Shown piece after piece: positions 52,027 to 60,288 of a DNA stretch of 64,000 nucleotides. The notes under the pieces are model-generated. The model was given only the letters and a program-made list of their open reading frames with translations, was not told where the DNA came from and searched no databases. Source of the stretch: JABSSA01 sp039984715. Its GTDB lineage: Bacteria > Pseudomonadota > Alphaproteobacteria > Rhodobacterales > Rhodobacteraceae. Both the position numbers and the translations under genes were made by a program. The DNA is taken from assembly GCA_039984715.1 (NCBI GenBank), contig JBDWUA010000008.1, positions 248,001 through 312,000 of the forward strand, read 5' to 3'. Every line of letters begins with the position of its first letter. Positions within the stretch are counted from its first letter, which is position 1.

Positions 52027-52913
52027 CGCGCTGTCATCAAATCCAAATGCGCGCCGCCGCCATTTTTGAACACTGTGATGTCGTTCGACGATCTGACAAA
52101 GCGGGGCAAGTCATAGTAATCCGCCACCAAGTCATCGCGCGAGATCACGCCACGCGACAATGGGTCTTCGATTTCGCCGATATGTCCGATTGTGGTGGAA
52201 AAGCTGTCCACAAACACACGTGATCGCGTCAATGCCGCATCGTCAGCTTCGCGCATATCAGGGCGGTAAGCACCAATCAGATCGATGTGCTGGCCGGGCT
52301 GGAACCATTCCCCTTTTAGGATCGGCGTCGTCGTCATCGTGGCGGATGTGACGATGTCAGCGCCTTGCACACCGATCTCAAGTTCATCAGCTACATCAAT
52401 GTTCAGTTCATCAGCCATTTTATGTGCGCTATCCGGCGTCCTGTTCCAAACGGCAAATCGCGCCTTTGGAAAGGCCGCTGAATAGGCTGCATGCAACGTG
52501 CGTCCAACCGTCCCTGCCCCGACAATCAAAATGCGTTCACTATCAGGTCGGGCCAATCGACGGGCCGCCAAAAGGCTGTCCCCGGCTGTCTTCCACTTGG
52601 TCACCAAATGGAAATCGACAATCGCAGCAGGTGTTCCGTCTTGGTCGGAATACAGCGTGACCCCCCCATTGACCATCGGCTTGCCTACATCAGGGTTGCC
52701 GGGAAAAATCGTGGCTGATTTAACCGCAATGCCAAGCCCGTTTATCCATGCCGAACGGCTGAGCAATGTGTCGTTGTCACGGTAAAGGAATGTGTCCCCG
52801 ATTTCCGCCTTTGGCAGCGTGTGACCTGAGGCCAGCGCGTCCGTCAGGCCAATCCAATCGGCACATGCGTCCCCTTCGGCAAACGATATGTATGGGATCA
52901 TGGACTTACTCAT
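51999..52913 (-). CDS. Ornithine cyclodeaminase / mu-crystallin family protein
   Basis: 304 residues. The N-terminal substrate domain has the conserved lysine in GIAVKSATIFPGN, and the Rossmann part starts RILIVGAGTVGRTLHAAY. DLIGAYRPDMREADD is the family active-site region. Members include ornithine cyclodeaminase, alanine dehydrogenases and ketimine reductases, so the reaction is uncertain. It is last in a five-gene minus-strand group and overlaps the preceding HAD gene by ATGA. Confidence 0.88.
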   Translation of the reverse strand: MSKSMIPYISFAEGDACADWIGLTDALASGHTLPKAEIGDTFLYRDNDTLLSRSAWINGLGIAVKSATIFPGNPDVGKPMVNGGVTLYSDQDGTPAAIVDFHLVTKWKTAGDSLLAARRLARPDSERILIVGAGTVGRTLHAAYSAAFPKARFAVWNRTPDSAHKMADELNIDVADELEIGVQGADIVTSATMTTTPILKGEWFQPGQHIDLIGAYRPDMREADDAALTRSRVFVDSFSTTIGHIGEIEDPLSRGVISRDDLVADYYDLPRFVRSSNDITVFKNGGGAHLDLMTARYILDRWQG

Positions 52914-53533
52914 GGCTGAGCCTCCGCTTCGGTCAGCAACCCTTCCGCGACAAGCCGGGCGGCCCAGCCTTCTGGGTCAGTGAACAAATGCGTTTTCCAT
53001 CCACGTTCGGATGCAGCAAAAATATTATCCGCTCGGTCGTCTGTGAAAATCAGCTCTGCACCGGACAATTTTGTCTTTGCCTCAAGCATCGCGTAAATTT
53101 CCGGGTCCGGTTTAATCACGCGCATGTGGCCGGATACGAAATCCTGATCGAACTCTCGCAAAAACGGGTAAAACGTGGCCGCATAATCATAGCTGTCGAC
53201 GCCGAAATTGCTTAGCGAAATAACGGCTATGCCCTTGGCCTGAAGCGCCTTCATCAGATGCACCGACAACGGAATTTCCGGTCGGGCAAATTCGATCCAA
53301 TGATCGTGCCACATCCGAATTTCTTCTCGCCATTCTGGGTGTTTGTCCGCCCAGTCATAGATCGTCTGGCGGAACGGATGACCCAGATCGACCAGTTCAT
53401 TCATCTCGTCCAGACCCGCCTGTTCAAACAATTGTTTGCGACGCTCTGGCCCGATCAGGTTGTCATAAAATGGTACCGGATCCCAGTGGATCAGAACATT
53501 ACCAATATCAAAAACAACTGCCTTGATCGTCAT
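52910..53533 (-). CDS. HAD-IA family hydrolase
   Basis: About 207 residues from the ATG at 53533, which has AAGGA upstream; the frame extends 14 codons further without support. Motif I is FDIGNVLIHWD, motif II SLSNFG, motif III in KPDPEIY and motif IV FTDDRADN. The YihX-like layout suggests a sugar-phosphate or nucleotide phosphatase of broad specificity. It starts 4 bp after the yaiI-like gene. Confidence 0.88.
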   Translation of the reverse strand: MTIKAVVFDIGNVLIHWDPVPFYDNLIGPERRKQLFEQAGLDEMNELVDLGHPFRQTIYDWADKHPEWREEIRMWHDHWIEFARPEIPLSVHLMKALQAKGIAVISLSNFGVDSYDYAATFYPFLREFDQDFVSGHMRVIKPDPEIYAMLEAKTKLSGAELIFTDDRADNIFAASERGWKTHLFTDPEGWAARLVAEGLLTEAEAQP

Positions 53534-53537
53534 CGTG

Positions 53538-53990
53538 TTATCCTTTCGCCGCGCGCACCGCGCGTTCCAACGCATCTAAAAACCGGGACCTGTCGGATTT
53601 TGAAAACGGGCGACCACCGCCCTGCCGAAAAGGGTCGGCCGAGCGTAAATCGGTCATCAGATCGCGCATGGCCAATGCTTCGCCCACATTGGCCTGGGTC
53701 AAGGCTTCTCCGTTGTGTTTGATCACGCGCGCGCCAGCTTCCACACATTTGGCGGCCAATGGCATATCTGATGTCACCACAACGTCGCCAGCCCCAGCAC
53801 GGTCCGCGATCCACATATCCGCAACATCAGGTCCGTCTGGCACGATCACCATCTCAACCAACGGGTTTTGCGATGGACGCAACCCACCGTTGGACACAAA
53901 CTTCAAATCCAGCTTGTGGCGTGTCGCAACGCGTTCGGCTTCGGCCTTGACCGGACAAGCGTCGGCATCCACGTAAATCGTCACGTCCAA
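53538..53990 (-). CDS. UPF0178 (YaiI/YqxD) family protein
   Basis: 150 residues, full family length. MDVTIYVDADACPVKAEAERVA is the hallmark N-terminus with paired aspartates of a PIN-like nuclease fold; VVTSDMPLAAKCVEAGARVI and RDLMTDLRSADPFRQGGGRPFSKSDRS follow. The function is unknown, though the fold suggests a metal-dependent nuclease. It overlaps the end of fghA by 10 bp. Confidence 0.92.
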   Translation of the reverse strand: MDVTIYVDADACPVKAEAERVATRHKLDLKFVSNGGLRPSQNPLVEMVIVPDGPDVADMWIADRAGAGDVVVTSDMPLAAKCVEAGARVIKHNGEALTQANVGEALAMRDLMTDLRSADPFRQGGGRPFSKSDRSRFLDALERAVRAAKG

Positions 53991-54811
53991 AGCGCCTCGG
54001 CATGGAATGCCACGTGATCTTCCATGAAGCTTGAGACGAAGAAATAGCTGTGATCGTATCGTTTTTGCAGGCGAACATTTCCGGCAACACGCCGCGCTGC
54101 GACCGCTTGGGCCAACGTTTCTGGACGTAACAGGTCAATAAATTGATCACTGGCACCTGTGTCGACAAGCAAGGGGATATCCAAGCCGACATCTGACATC
54201 TGAACGCTGGCATCGTGCTTTTGCCATGTGCTTTCGTCGTCGCCTAAATAGGCTGACAGTTGCTTGCGCCCCCAATCCGCACCCGTTGGATTACAGATCG
54301 GCGCAAAGGCGGACACTGATTTGAAACGACCGGGATGTGCCATCGCCAACGTCAAAGCTCCATGGCCCCCCATGGAATGGCCGGTGATGGATTGCCGTTC
54401 TAAATCCACCGCAAAGTGTTTAGCGGCAAGGGTTGGCAGTTCGGATGCGATATAGGACCACATTTTGAAATGGGGTGACCAAGGGGATTGCGTGGCATCC
54501 ACATAAAACCCAGCGCCCTGTCCCAAATCATAGTTTTCGTCATCCGCAACATCATCCCCACGCGGAGACGTGTCCGGAAAAATCAACCCAATCCCTTGTT
54601 CGGCCGCCCAAACCTGAGCACCGGCCTTAACCATCGCGTTTTCATGTGTGCAGGTCAGTCCAGACAAATACCAAAGCAAGGGAACCGAACCGTCTTTCGC
54701 CTCTTCGGGCAGAAACAATCCGAAGGTCATATCACAAGCGCATGTTTCACTTGCATGGGAATAGACGCCTTGAACGCCTCCAAAACAGCGATTTTCCGAA
54801 ACGGTTTTCAT
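53981..54811 (-). CDS. fghA: S-formylglutathione hydrolase
   Basis: Serine esterase (esterase D family) that releases formate and glutathione from S-formylglutathione, the step after FrmA. 276 residues. The catalytic triad is visible: Ser146 in GHSMGGHGA, Asp222 in DTGASDQF and His254 in YDHSYFF. LSGLTCTHENAM is the oxyanion region. GGGAGAG lies upstream of the ATG. It is not near frmA, so the pathway is split. Confidence 0.95.
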   Translation of the reverse strand: MKTVSENRCFGGVQGVYSHASETCACDMTFGLFLPEEAKDGSVPLLWYLSGLTCTHENAMVKAGAQVWAAEQGIGLIFPDTSPRGDDVADDENYDLGQGAGFYVDATQSPWSPHFKMWSYIASELPTLAAKHFAVDLERQSITGHSMGGHGALTLAMAHPGRFKSVSAFAPICNPTGADWGRKQLSAYLGDDESTWQKHDASVQMSDVGLDIPLLVDTGASDQFIDLLRPETLAQAVAARRVAGNVRLQKRYDHSYFFVSSFMEDHVAFHAEALWT

Positions 54812-54861
54812 AAGTTGAACTCTCCCCTACACCCATTTGCTATCGAAGCTTGGGCATTCTC

Positions 54862-55797
54862 TCAAGCTTGGAAGCCACTGACCCACGCAATCACACCCGT
54901 AAGTGTGACGATACTGATGACAGTTGAAATCAGAATTGCCGCCGAAACGCGTTGTGGTGCAACCCCGTAATGCTGCGCGAGTATAAACACATTGCCCGCC
55001 ACTGGCATCGCTGCCGCCGCGATCACAACGCCCGCTGAAAACTGGTTGATCTCGAACAGGTATAACACAGCCACTGCGACACAAAGCGGATGCAGGAACA
55101 ACTTGCAGGCACTTAACCAAACCGCGATGGACAATCGTTCCGCTGATTTTGACGCCAACGAGGCCCCAATAGCGAACAATGCGCCGGGCGTAGCCGCAGC
55201 CCCCAAAAGTTCTAAAAAATCCGCCATGGGCGTTGGTATCGGCACCTGCAAAGCAGACCACAAAAGACCAAGCGACATCGAAACGATCATCGGATTGCGG
55301 ATCAGGCCCAGACCAATTGTGCGCAGAATGCCAATCGACATCCGCCCATCCCGATACCCCACGATCAAGATCACGATAAGCGATGAAAAAACGATCAGAT
55401 CCACGGTCAGAACCAAAATGACAGGACCAACAGCCGCATTCCCCAACAACAATGCCAACATTGGAATGCCCAAGAACCCGACGTTCCCGATGACAGAACA
55501 TTGTGCTTCGATCGCGATTGTCGGCACATCCAACCCGCGCAGAATGCCAACACACGCCGCCAGAATATACACAAATGCCGTCGCGCTTAGATAAGCCAAA
55601 ACCAATTGACCGTCCCAAAACTCGGCAAACTCCAAGCTGGATGAAAAGCGGAAAATCATGGCCGATAAAGCAAAGTAAAACACAAACTTTGTCAGATACG
55701 CTGTTGCTTCTTCGCTAAAGAACCGCGTGCGTCCTGCCCAGTAACCAAGGCCGATGAGCAGAAAGAAGGGTAAGGTTTTCAGGAAGATGGCCAGCAT
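54862..55797 (-). CDS. AEC family transporter
   Basis: 311 residues with about ten membrane helices and the auxin-efflux-carrier family pattern (LIGLGYWAGRTRFFSEE near the N-terminus, NVGFLGIPMLALL in helix 4, MPVAGNVFILAQHYG near the end). Bacterial members move small organic anions such as malate or malonate. It is first in a minus-strand group with fghA, which might point to export or import of a C1- or C2-related acid. Confidence 0.85.
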   Translation of the reverse strand: MLAIFLKTLPFFLLIGLGYWAGRTRFFSEEATAYLTKFVFYFALSAMIFRFSSSLEFAEFWDGQLVLAYLSATAFVYILAACVGILRGLDVPTIAIEAQCSVIGNVGFLGIPMLALLLGNAAVGPVILVLTVDLIVFSSLIVILIVGYRDGRMSIGILRTIGLGLIRNPMIVSMSLGLLWSALQVPIPTPMADFLELLGAAATPGALFAIGASLASKSAERLSIAVWLSACKLFLHPLCVAVAVLYLFEINQFSAGVVIAAAAMPVAGNVFILAQHYGVAPQRVSAAILISTVISIVTLTGVIAWVSGFQA

Positions 55798-55882
55798 TTC
55801 CCAGCCTTACTGCAGCGCGGGCTTGCCGCCAAGCCTGATCTGCCGATCTGGGCAAGGGTGGCAGTAAAAAAGGATACATCGC

Positions 55883-55910
55883 AAAAAAAGGGCCGCCCTG
55901 TCGGCGGCCC
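55883..55910 (-). terminator. Intrinsic terminator of the amino-acid-binding protein gene
   Basis: On the minus strand GGGCCGCC and GGCGGCCC form a perfect 8-bp stem around a 5-base loop, followed by seven T. It lies 25 bp past the stop of the substrate-binding protein gene. Confidence 0.92.
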
Positions 55911-55934
55911 GAATGTTCAGACTTAGCGTTGGAG

Positions 55935-56705
55935 TTACAGACCCCATTTGGCTTTGGTTTCGTCAAAAAAGCCTTTCGCCGTTTTCACTTTGACCCAATT
56001 GTTCACATAGTTGATCCAAACCTGGTCATCCTGTGGCAACAACATTGCGATTGGGGAAGGCGACCGAGGTCCAGTACCAGGAACTTGCACGACGCCATGT
56101 TTGTCTCGAAGCGTTGATCCTTCGATGTTTGAGGTGATGAACACATCAGCCCGCCCTGCCAGCACTTCTTGGAACCCACGCGCGGGGGCTTCGACGACTT
56201 TGATATCCGCATTCGGGAACCAATCGCGCACCAATCCTTCGAATGTGGTGCCAAGTGTTGTGGCGACTTTTACGTCCGGTTGATTGATGCTGTCATACCC
56301 GTCGAATTTTTCAGCTTTGTCGGCCGATGTGAAAGGCATGATTTCAACTGAGATATAGCTTTCGGAAAATCCTGCGGCTTTCATACGTGCGGGCGAAATC
56401 GAAGCGGACCCAGACATGTGGTATTTACCCGCAACAACACCGTTCACCAGTGTTTTCCAATCCGTTGGAACAAATTCGACCTCAACCCCCAGATCGGCAG
56501 CCAGTTCATTCGCCACGTCAATGTCGTACCCTTTATAGCTGTTCGTTGCGGGGTCACGCACTGACATTGGATTCCAATCCCCAGTCGTGCCAAATTTCAA
56601 AACACCACTGTCCAAAATCTCATTCAATGCTGATTGAGCTTGCGCCGTTGCACCTAACGCCAAAGTTATCGCACCTGCTGCAAGAATTTTGGTCCACTGT
56701 TTCAT
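55935..56705 (-). CDS. Amino acid ABC transporter substrate-binding protein
   Basis: About 256 residues from the ATG at 56705, with AGAGGA upstream and a signal peptide (about 1-22, ending AQA before QSALNEIL). GVLKFGTTGDWNPMSVRD and GYDIDVANELAADLGVEVEFVP are the SBP family 3 signature; GTTFEGLVRDWFPNADI and ADVFITSNIEG complete the second lobe. It resembles cyclohexadienyl-dehydratase-like and polar amino acid binding proteins. It is divergent from the ATPase and permease genes, which lie 117 bp away. Confidence 0.9.
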   Translation of the reverse strand: MKQWTKILAAGAITLALGATAQAQSALNEILDSGVLKFGTTGDWNPMSVRDPATNSYKGYDIDVANELAADLGVEVEFVPTDWKTLVNGVVAGKYHMSGSASISPARMKAAGFSESYISVEIMPFTSADKAEKFDGYDSINQPDVKVATTLGTTFEGLVRDWFPNADIKVVEAPARGFQEVLAGRADVFITSNIEGSTLRDKHGVVQVPGTGPRSPSPIAMLLPQDDQVWINYVNNWVKVKTAKGFFDETKAKWGL

Positions 56706-56789
56706 TTCGGGTCCTCTGATTGTTTTAACGCCGGGATGTGGCGCTTTCAGTATTGAAATAGGGGATATTCCTAACCTAACCTCAAGCGG

Positions 56790-56811
56790 AATCTTCTGGG
56801 GAAAGAAGATT
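56790..56811 (+). promoter_or_regulatory. Perfect inverted repeat beside the ATPase ribosome-binding site
   Basis: AATCTTCT (56790-56797) and AGAAGATT (56804-56811) are exact reverse complements separated by 6 bp. The repeat ends one base before AGGGGGAA, the ribosome-binding site of the ATPase at 56823, in the divergent promoter region. It could be an operator or an RNA hairpin that exposes or hides the site. Confidence 0.45.
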
Positions 56812-56822
56812 AGGGGGAATGG

Positions 56823-57566
56823 ATGGCCACAGGCGATCAAGCGTTAGCCATCGAGATGATCGATGTAAATAAGTGGTTTGACGACTTTCAGGTCCTCAAA
56901 AACATTAACCTCAGCGTCAAAACCGGAGAACGAATTGTGATCTGCGGCCCCAGCGGTTCAGGTAAATCCACGGTCGTTCGCAGCATCAATCGTCTGGAAA
57001 AGCACCAACAAGGCACCATTCGCATCCACGGCCACGAAGTAACAGACAATCCCGAAGATTTGGGTGGCGAAGTCGGGATGGTATTTCAGCAATTCAATCT
57101 GTTCCCGCATCTGTCCGTTATGGAAAATCTTATCCTTGGTCCGATGAAATCGCGCAATCTTAGCCGTGCCGAGGCAGAAGAACGCGCCCGCATGTATCTG
57201 GAACGCGTAAAGATACCGGAACAGGCCGACAAACGCCCCGCGCAATTGTCGGGTGGTCAACAGCAAAGGGTTGCGATTGCCCGGTCCCTTTGCATGGAAC
57301 CCAAAGTGATGTTGTTTGATGAACCGACATCTGCCCTTGATCCCGAAATGATCTCGGAAGTGTTGGACGTGATCGTGGAGTTGGCCGAAGAAGGCATGAC
57401 CATGATTGTGGTCACGCACGAAATGGGGTTTGCCCGCAAAGTCGCCGACAAAATGATTTTCATGGACGCGGGCGAAATTGTCGAAACCGGACCGCCGGCC
57501 GAATTTTTCGAAGCGCCGAAATCAGAGCGCTGCCGGACTTTCCTCAGTCAGATATTGAGCCATTGA
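56823..57566 (+). CDS. Amino acid ABC transporter ATP-binding protein
   Basis: 247 residues of the GlnQ/AapP subfamily. Walker A GPSGSGKST (42-50), Q-loop FQQFNLFPHLSVMENL, signature LSGGQQQRVAIAR (about 142) and Walker B VMLFDEPTSALDPE. It energises import of a polar amino acid with the permease that follows by overlap and the divergently encoded binding protein. Confidence 0.95.
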   Translation: MATGDQALAIEMIDVNKWFDDFQVLKNINLSVKTGERIVICGPSGSGKSTVVRSINRLEKHQQGTIRIHGHEVTDNPEDLGGEVGMVFQQFNLFPHLSVMENLILGPMKSRNLSRAEAEERARMYLERVKIPEQADKRPAQLSGGQQQRVAIARSLCMEPKVMLFDEPTSALDPEMISEVLDVIVELAEEGMTMIVVTHEMGFARKVADKMIFMDAGEIVETGPPAEFFEAPKSERCRTFLSQILSH

Positions 57567-58327
57567 TGCGCATTGGGCTTCTTCTATTATCGCTGACAGT
57601 CCTTCTGTCAGGGTGTGCGTCATCCACAACATGGGGCTGGTATGTCATCGACCCGACCAAGGCGACGGGCTGGACCAATATCAAATTCCTTGTCGGTGGA
57701 ATGTGGGCCACAATCCAAATTTCGGTCATCGCCGCGACACTTTCGATTGTTTTGGGATTGTTCATCGCATTGCCAGCGCTGTCGGAACGTTGGTACATTC
57801 GTTTGATCAACCGGATTTACGTCGAATTCGTGCGCGCGATTCCCTTGCTGCCGATGTTGTTCTGGGTCTTTTACGGCTTGCCCATCGTCTTCCGTTCAAT
57901 GGGTTTGGATATCCCCATCGATCCATTCTGGGGCGCGATTATAACGTTGGCCGTGTCCGACAGCGCATTCACCGCAGAAATTTATCGCGCAGGCATTCAA
58001 TCGATTGCCAAAGGTCAAACCGAAGCGGCGCAAACCGTCGGATTGAATTACGTTCAATCCATGCGCTACGTGATTTTGCCGCAAGCCATTCGCCGCATTC
58101 TGCCGCCCTTGGCCAATCAGTTCATCTACATCGTGAAAATGTCCGCCTTTGCCAGTGTGATTGGCATGCAAGAACTGACACGGCGCGCAAACGAATTGGT
58201 GGTCACTGAATACCGCCCACTGGAAATCTATACGCTGTTGATTTTGGAATATCTTGTGCTGGTTCTTGTGATCAGCGCCGGGGTGCGATGGCTTGAACGT
58301 AAAATGGGATCTGACGAAAGGGGATAA
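57566..58327 (+). CDS. Amino acid ABC transporter permease with lipobox-like N-terminus
   Basis: 253 residues of the HisMQ/GlnP family: TM helices, the EAA loop in YRAGIQSIAKGQTEAAQTVGLNYVQSMRYVILPQA and the FYGLPI segment. The N-terminus reads RIGLLLLSLTVLLSGCASS, a near-perfect lipoprotein signal with Cys17, before the usual first helix (about 45-65). It is the only permease gene of the system here, so it probably forms a homodimer. The ATG at 57566 overlaps the ATPase stop by one base. Confidence 0.92.
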   Translation: MRIGLLLLSLTVLLSGCASSTTWGWYVIDPTKATGWTNIKFLVGGMWATIQISVIAATLSIVLGLFIALPALSERWYIRLINRIYVEFVRAIPLLPMLFWVFYGLPIVFRSMGLDIPIDPFWGAIITLAVSDSAFTAEIYRAGIQSIAKGQTEAAQTVGLNYVQSMRYVILPQAIRRILPPLANQFIYIVKMSAFASVIGMQELTRRANELVVTEYRPLEIYTLLILEYLVLVLVISAGVRWLERKMGSDERG

Positions 58328-58329
58328 AC

Positions 58330-58662
58330 ATGGATTGGGACACATTCATGGACGCAACCGTGGCTGAAATCACCACGATGTCCAAGGAAATGCCGGAGAC
58401 GGTCAAAGGCTTTAACCTTATGGGGGCAGCGGCCAAGAAATCCGGCGCTCTGGATGAAAAGACCAAGGAGATCATGGCCCTTGGGATCGCCATTGCGACG
58501 CGCTGCGACAGTTGCATCGGGTTCCACGTCAAATCGCTTATCAGACTGGAAATCACGCGCGAAGAGTTGTGCGAGGCCTTGGCAATGGCGACCTATATGG
58601 GCGGCGGTCCTTCTTATGCCTATTCGGCCAAAGCCCTGAAGGCGTTTGATCAGTTTTCTTAG
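58330..58662 (+). CDS. AhpD-like carboxymuconolactone decarboxylase family protein
   Basis: 110 residues. The family redox motif is CDSCIGFH (Cys59, Cys62, His66), as in alkylhydroperoxidase AhpD. It begins 2 bp after the permease stop and may be co-transcribed with the transporter. It could reduce peroxides or be a small oxidoreductase of unknown target; true carboxymuconolactone decarboxylase activity is unlikely given the CxxC. Confidence 0.88.
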   Translation: MDWDTFMDATVAEITTMSKEMPETVKGFNLMGAAAKKSGALDEKTKEIMALGIAIATRCDSCIGFHVKSLIRLEITREELCEALAMATYMGGGPSYAYSAKALKAFDQFS

Positions 58663-58899
58663 ATAAACGCCCCGAACTCTAGAACCGCAGCGCCTTGGCA
58701 TTCTGGCTCGTATGACGAATACGCCCCATGCGCATGACCCCGTGCATGATCTTGGGACAAACATATAGCGCGATCAATCAAGTCAATGTGTTGGACGCGC
58801 TATTTTGAAATTTCGCACTCTCGACGTAAGGTAATCCATACAAGGTGACTCGTTGGGTTATGACCCGGACAAAACGAGCCCTATCTGGGAGGATTTGAG

Positions 58900-59193
58900 A
58901 TGTGCCATGTGTTTGCAGGCCAAGACCCCGAACGATACGCTTGTACAACACGACGCATGCGATTGAACGGGCAAAGCACCAGTATTCGCCTTGAAAACGC
59001 GTTTTGGGCCATATTGGATGACATCGCCAAAGGCGAAGATATCACCACGCCGACGTTCATTTCCAAACTGCATTCCGAGGTTCTTGAGCTGCACGGAGAG
59101 CCATCAAACTTTACGTCTTTGTTGCGCTGTGCCTGCTTGAAGTTCGTGGAACTGAACAGCCAGACGATAGAACCTGCCATCGCCGCCGAATAG
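58900..59193 (+). CDS. Ribbon-helix-helix domain protein (RHH_4)
   Basis: 97 residues. MRLNGQSTSIRLENAFWAILDDIA matches the ribbon-helix-helix start (beta strand then two helices, about 20-75) of the RHH_4 family. A strong GGGAGG ribosome-binding site precedes the ATG. Probably a small DNA-binding regulator. Three or four cysteines are present, two as CAC near the C-terminus, with no known role. Confidence 0.8.
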   Translation: MCHVFAGQDPERYACTTRRMRLNGQSTSIRLENAFWAILDDIAKGEDITTPTFISKLHSEVLELHGEPSNFTSLLRCACLKFVELNSQTIEPAIAAE

Positions 59194-59233
59194 GTTTTCG
59201 CTAAAAACCGGTCGTAGTACCCCGATACTACCA

Positions 59234-59254
59234 ACGCGCCCGCCTCCGGCGCGT
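59234..59254. other. GC-rich hairpin between RHH gene and glyoxalase gene
   Basis: ACGCGCC (59234-59240) pairs with GGCGCGT (59248-59254). Just upstream GTAGTA and TACTAC (about 59214-59231) form another small stem. There is no U-tract; it may be a weak terminator or an mRNA end-protecting structure. Confidence 0.35.
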
Positions 59255-59296
59255 ACGCTTCTTGTGACGATATGATCGCAAAGCGGGGATACACAT

Positions 59297-59692
59297 TTGG
59301 CCAAAGCAATCCATTCCATGATCCGTGTGTTGGACGAATCCCGTTCCATCGCCTTTTATGACAAGGCGTTTGGTTTGCGCGTTGCGGACCGGTTGGATTT
59401 TCCCAACTTCACACTGGTGTATCTTAGCAATTCAGACAGTGAATTCGAACTGGAACTGACCATCAACAAAGATCAGACCGAGGCATACGACCTTGGCAAT
59501 GGTTATGGTCACCTCGCATTTTCCGTTGACGATCTTGATCAGGAACACGCTCGTTTCCAAGCCGAAGGGCTTGCCCCGCGCAAGCTGGTCGAATTCGCGC
59601 CGGGGGGCGAAATTATCGCGCGGTTTTTCTTTGTAACGGACCCGGATGGGTACGAAATCGAAGTTCTCCAGCGCGCGGGAAGATATCTGTAA
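59297..59692 (+). CDS. gloA: Lactoylglutathione lyase (glyoxalase I)
   Basis: Converts the methylglyoxal-glutathione hemithioacetal to S-lactoylglutathione. 131 residues of VOC fold. Metal ligands can be placed as His6, Glu53, His72 and Glu122, matching the Ni-type bacterial enzyme. The TTG start at 59297 is preferred because it keeps the ligand His6 and the usual MAKAIHSMIRVLDE N-terminus; an ATG seven codons on would lose it. Confidence 0.92.
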   Translation: MAKAIHSMIRVLDESRSIAFYDKAFGLRVADRLDFPNFTLVYLSNSDSEFELELTINKDQTEAYDLGNGYGHLAFSVDDLDQEHARFQAEGLAPRKLVEFAPGGEIIARFFFVTDPDGYEIEVLQRAGRYL

Positions 59693-59751
59693 ATCAACTG
59701 ATCAGCGTGTTTTTGGAGCGGAGCGCGCTGTTTCAATAAAGGGAGGAACTA

Positions 59752-60276
59752 ATGACGAAAACAGCAAGCTATCGGGGGTTAACCCGACGCCAGCTTTTAT
59801 CACGTGCCAGTGCGACAGGCGCTTCGTTTGTGATTGGTGCAGGCTTTATCGCAGCACCGGATGCAGCATGGGCCGCCGAAACCGAGCATCTTACACCTGA
59901 GACATTCGCCACTTTGGTCCAAATGGCGCGGGATATTTACCCACATGATCAAGTGCCCGACGAACATTATGTGACGGCGGTGAAAGGATATGACACTGCA
60001 GATGCGGCACCGGGGATCGAAGCCGGGATTGCGGGTCTGAATGCTGCGGCACAAGGCAAAGGGCACGCCAATTATCTGGGTGCAGGCTGGGAACGTGACC
60101 GCGTCGACATACTGCGCAGCATGGAAGACAGCGCGTTTTTCCAACAGATCCGGGGCGGCCTTGTCACTGGGTTGTACAACCAGAAATCGGTCTGGCCGAT
60201 CTTTGGCTATGAGGGGTCCTCCTTCGAACTGGGCGGTTACATCGACCGTGGCTTTAACGACATCAACTGGCTTTGA
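59752..60276 (+). CDS. Gluconate 2-dehydrogenase subunit 3 family protein, Tat-exported
   Basis: 174 residues. A twin-arginine signal is visible as LTRRQLLSRA with a hydrophobic stretch and cleavage near WAAE (about residue 44). The mature domain (LTPETFATLVQMARDIYPHD, NQKSVWPIFGYEGSS) is the small subunit of GMC dehydrogenases. It carries the Tat signal for the flavin subunit encoded 12 bp downstream, which has none of its own. Confidence 0.9.
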   Translation: MTKTASYRGLTRRQLLSRASATGASFVIGAGFIAAPDAAWAAETEHLTPETFATLVQMARDIYPHDQVPDEHYVTAVKGYDTADAAPGIEAGIAGLNAAAQGKGHANYLGAGWERDRVDILRSMEDSAFFQQIRGGLVTGLYNQKSVWPIFGYEGSSFELGGYIDRGFNDINWL

Positions 60277-60288
60277 GGGGGCAATATA

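Noticed and set aside
54827..55618. 263-codon minus-strand frame overlapping the AEC transporter
   Set aside because: Same strand but another frame of a clear AEC transporter; it has no family features and unlikely composition.
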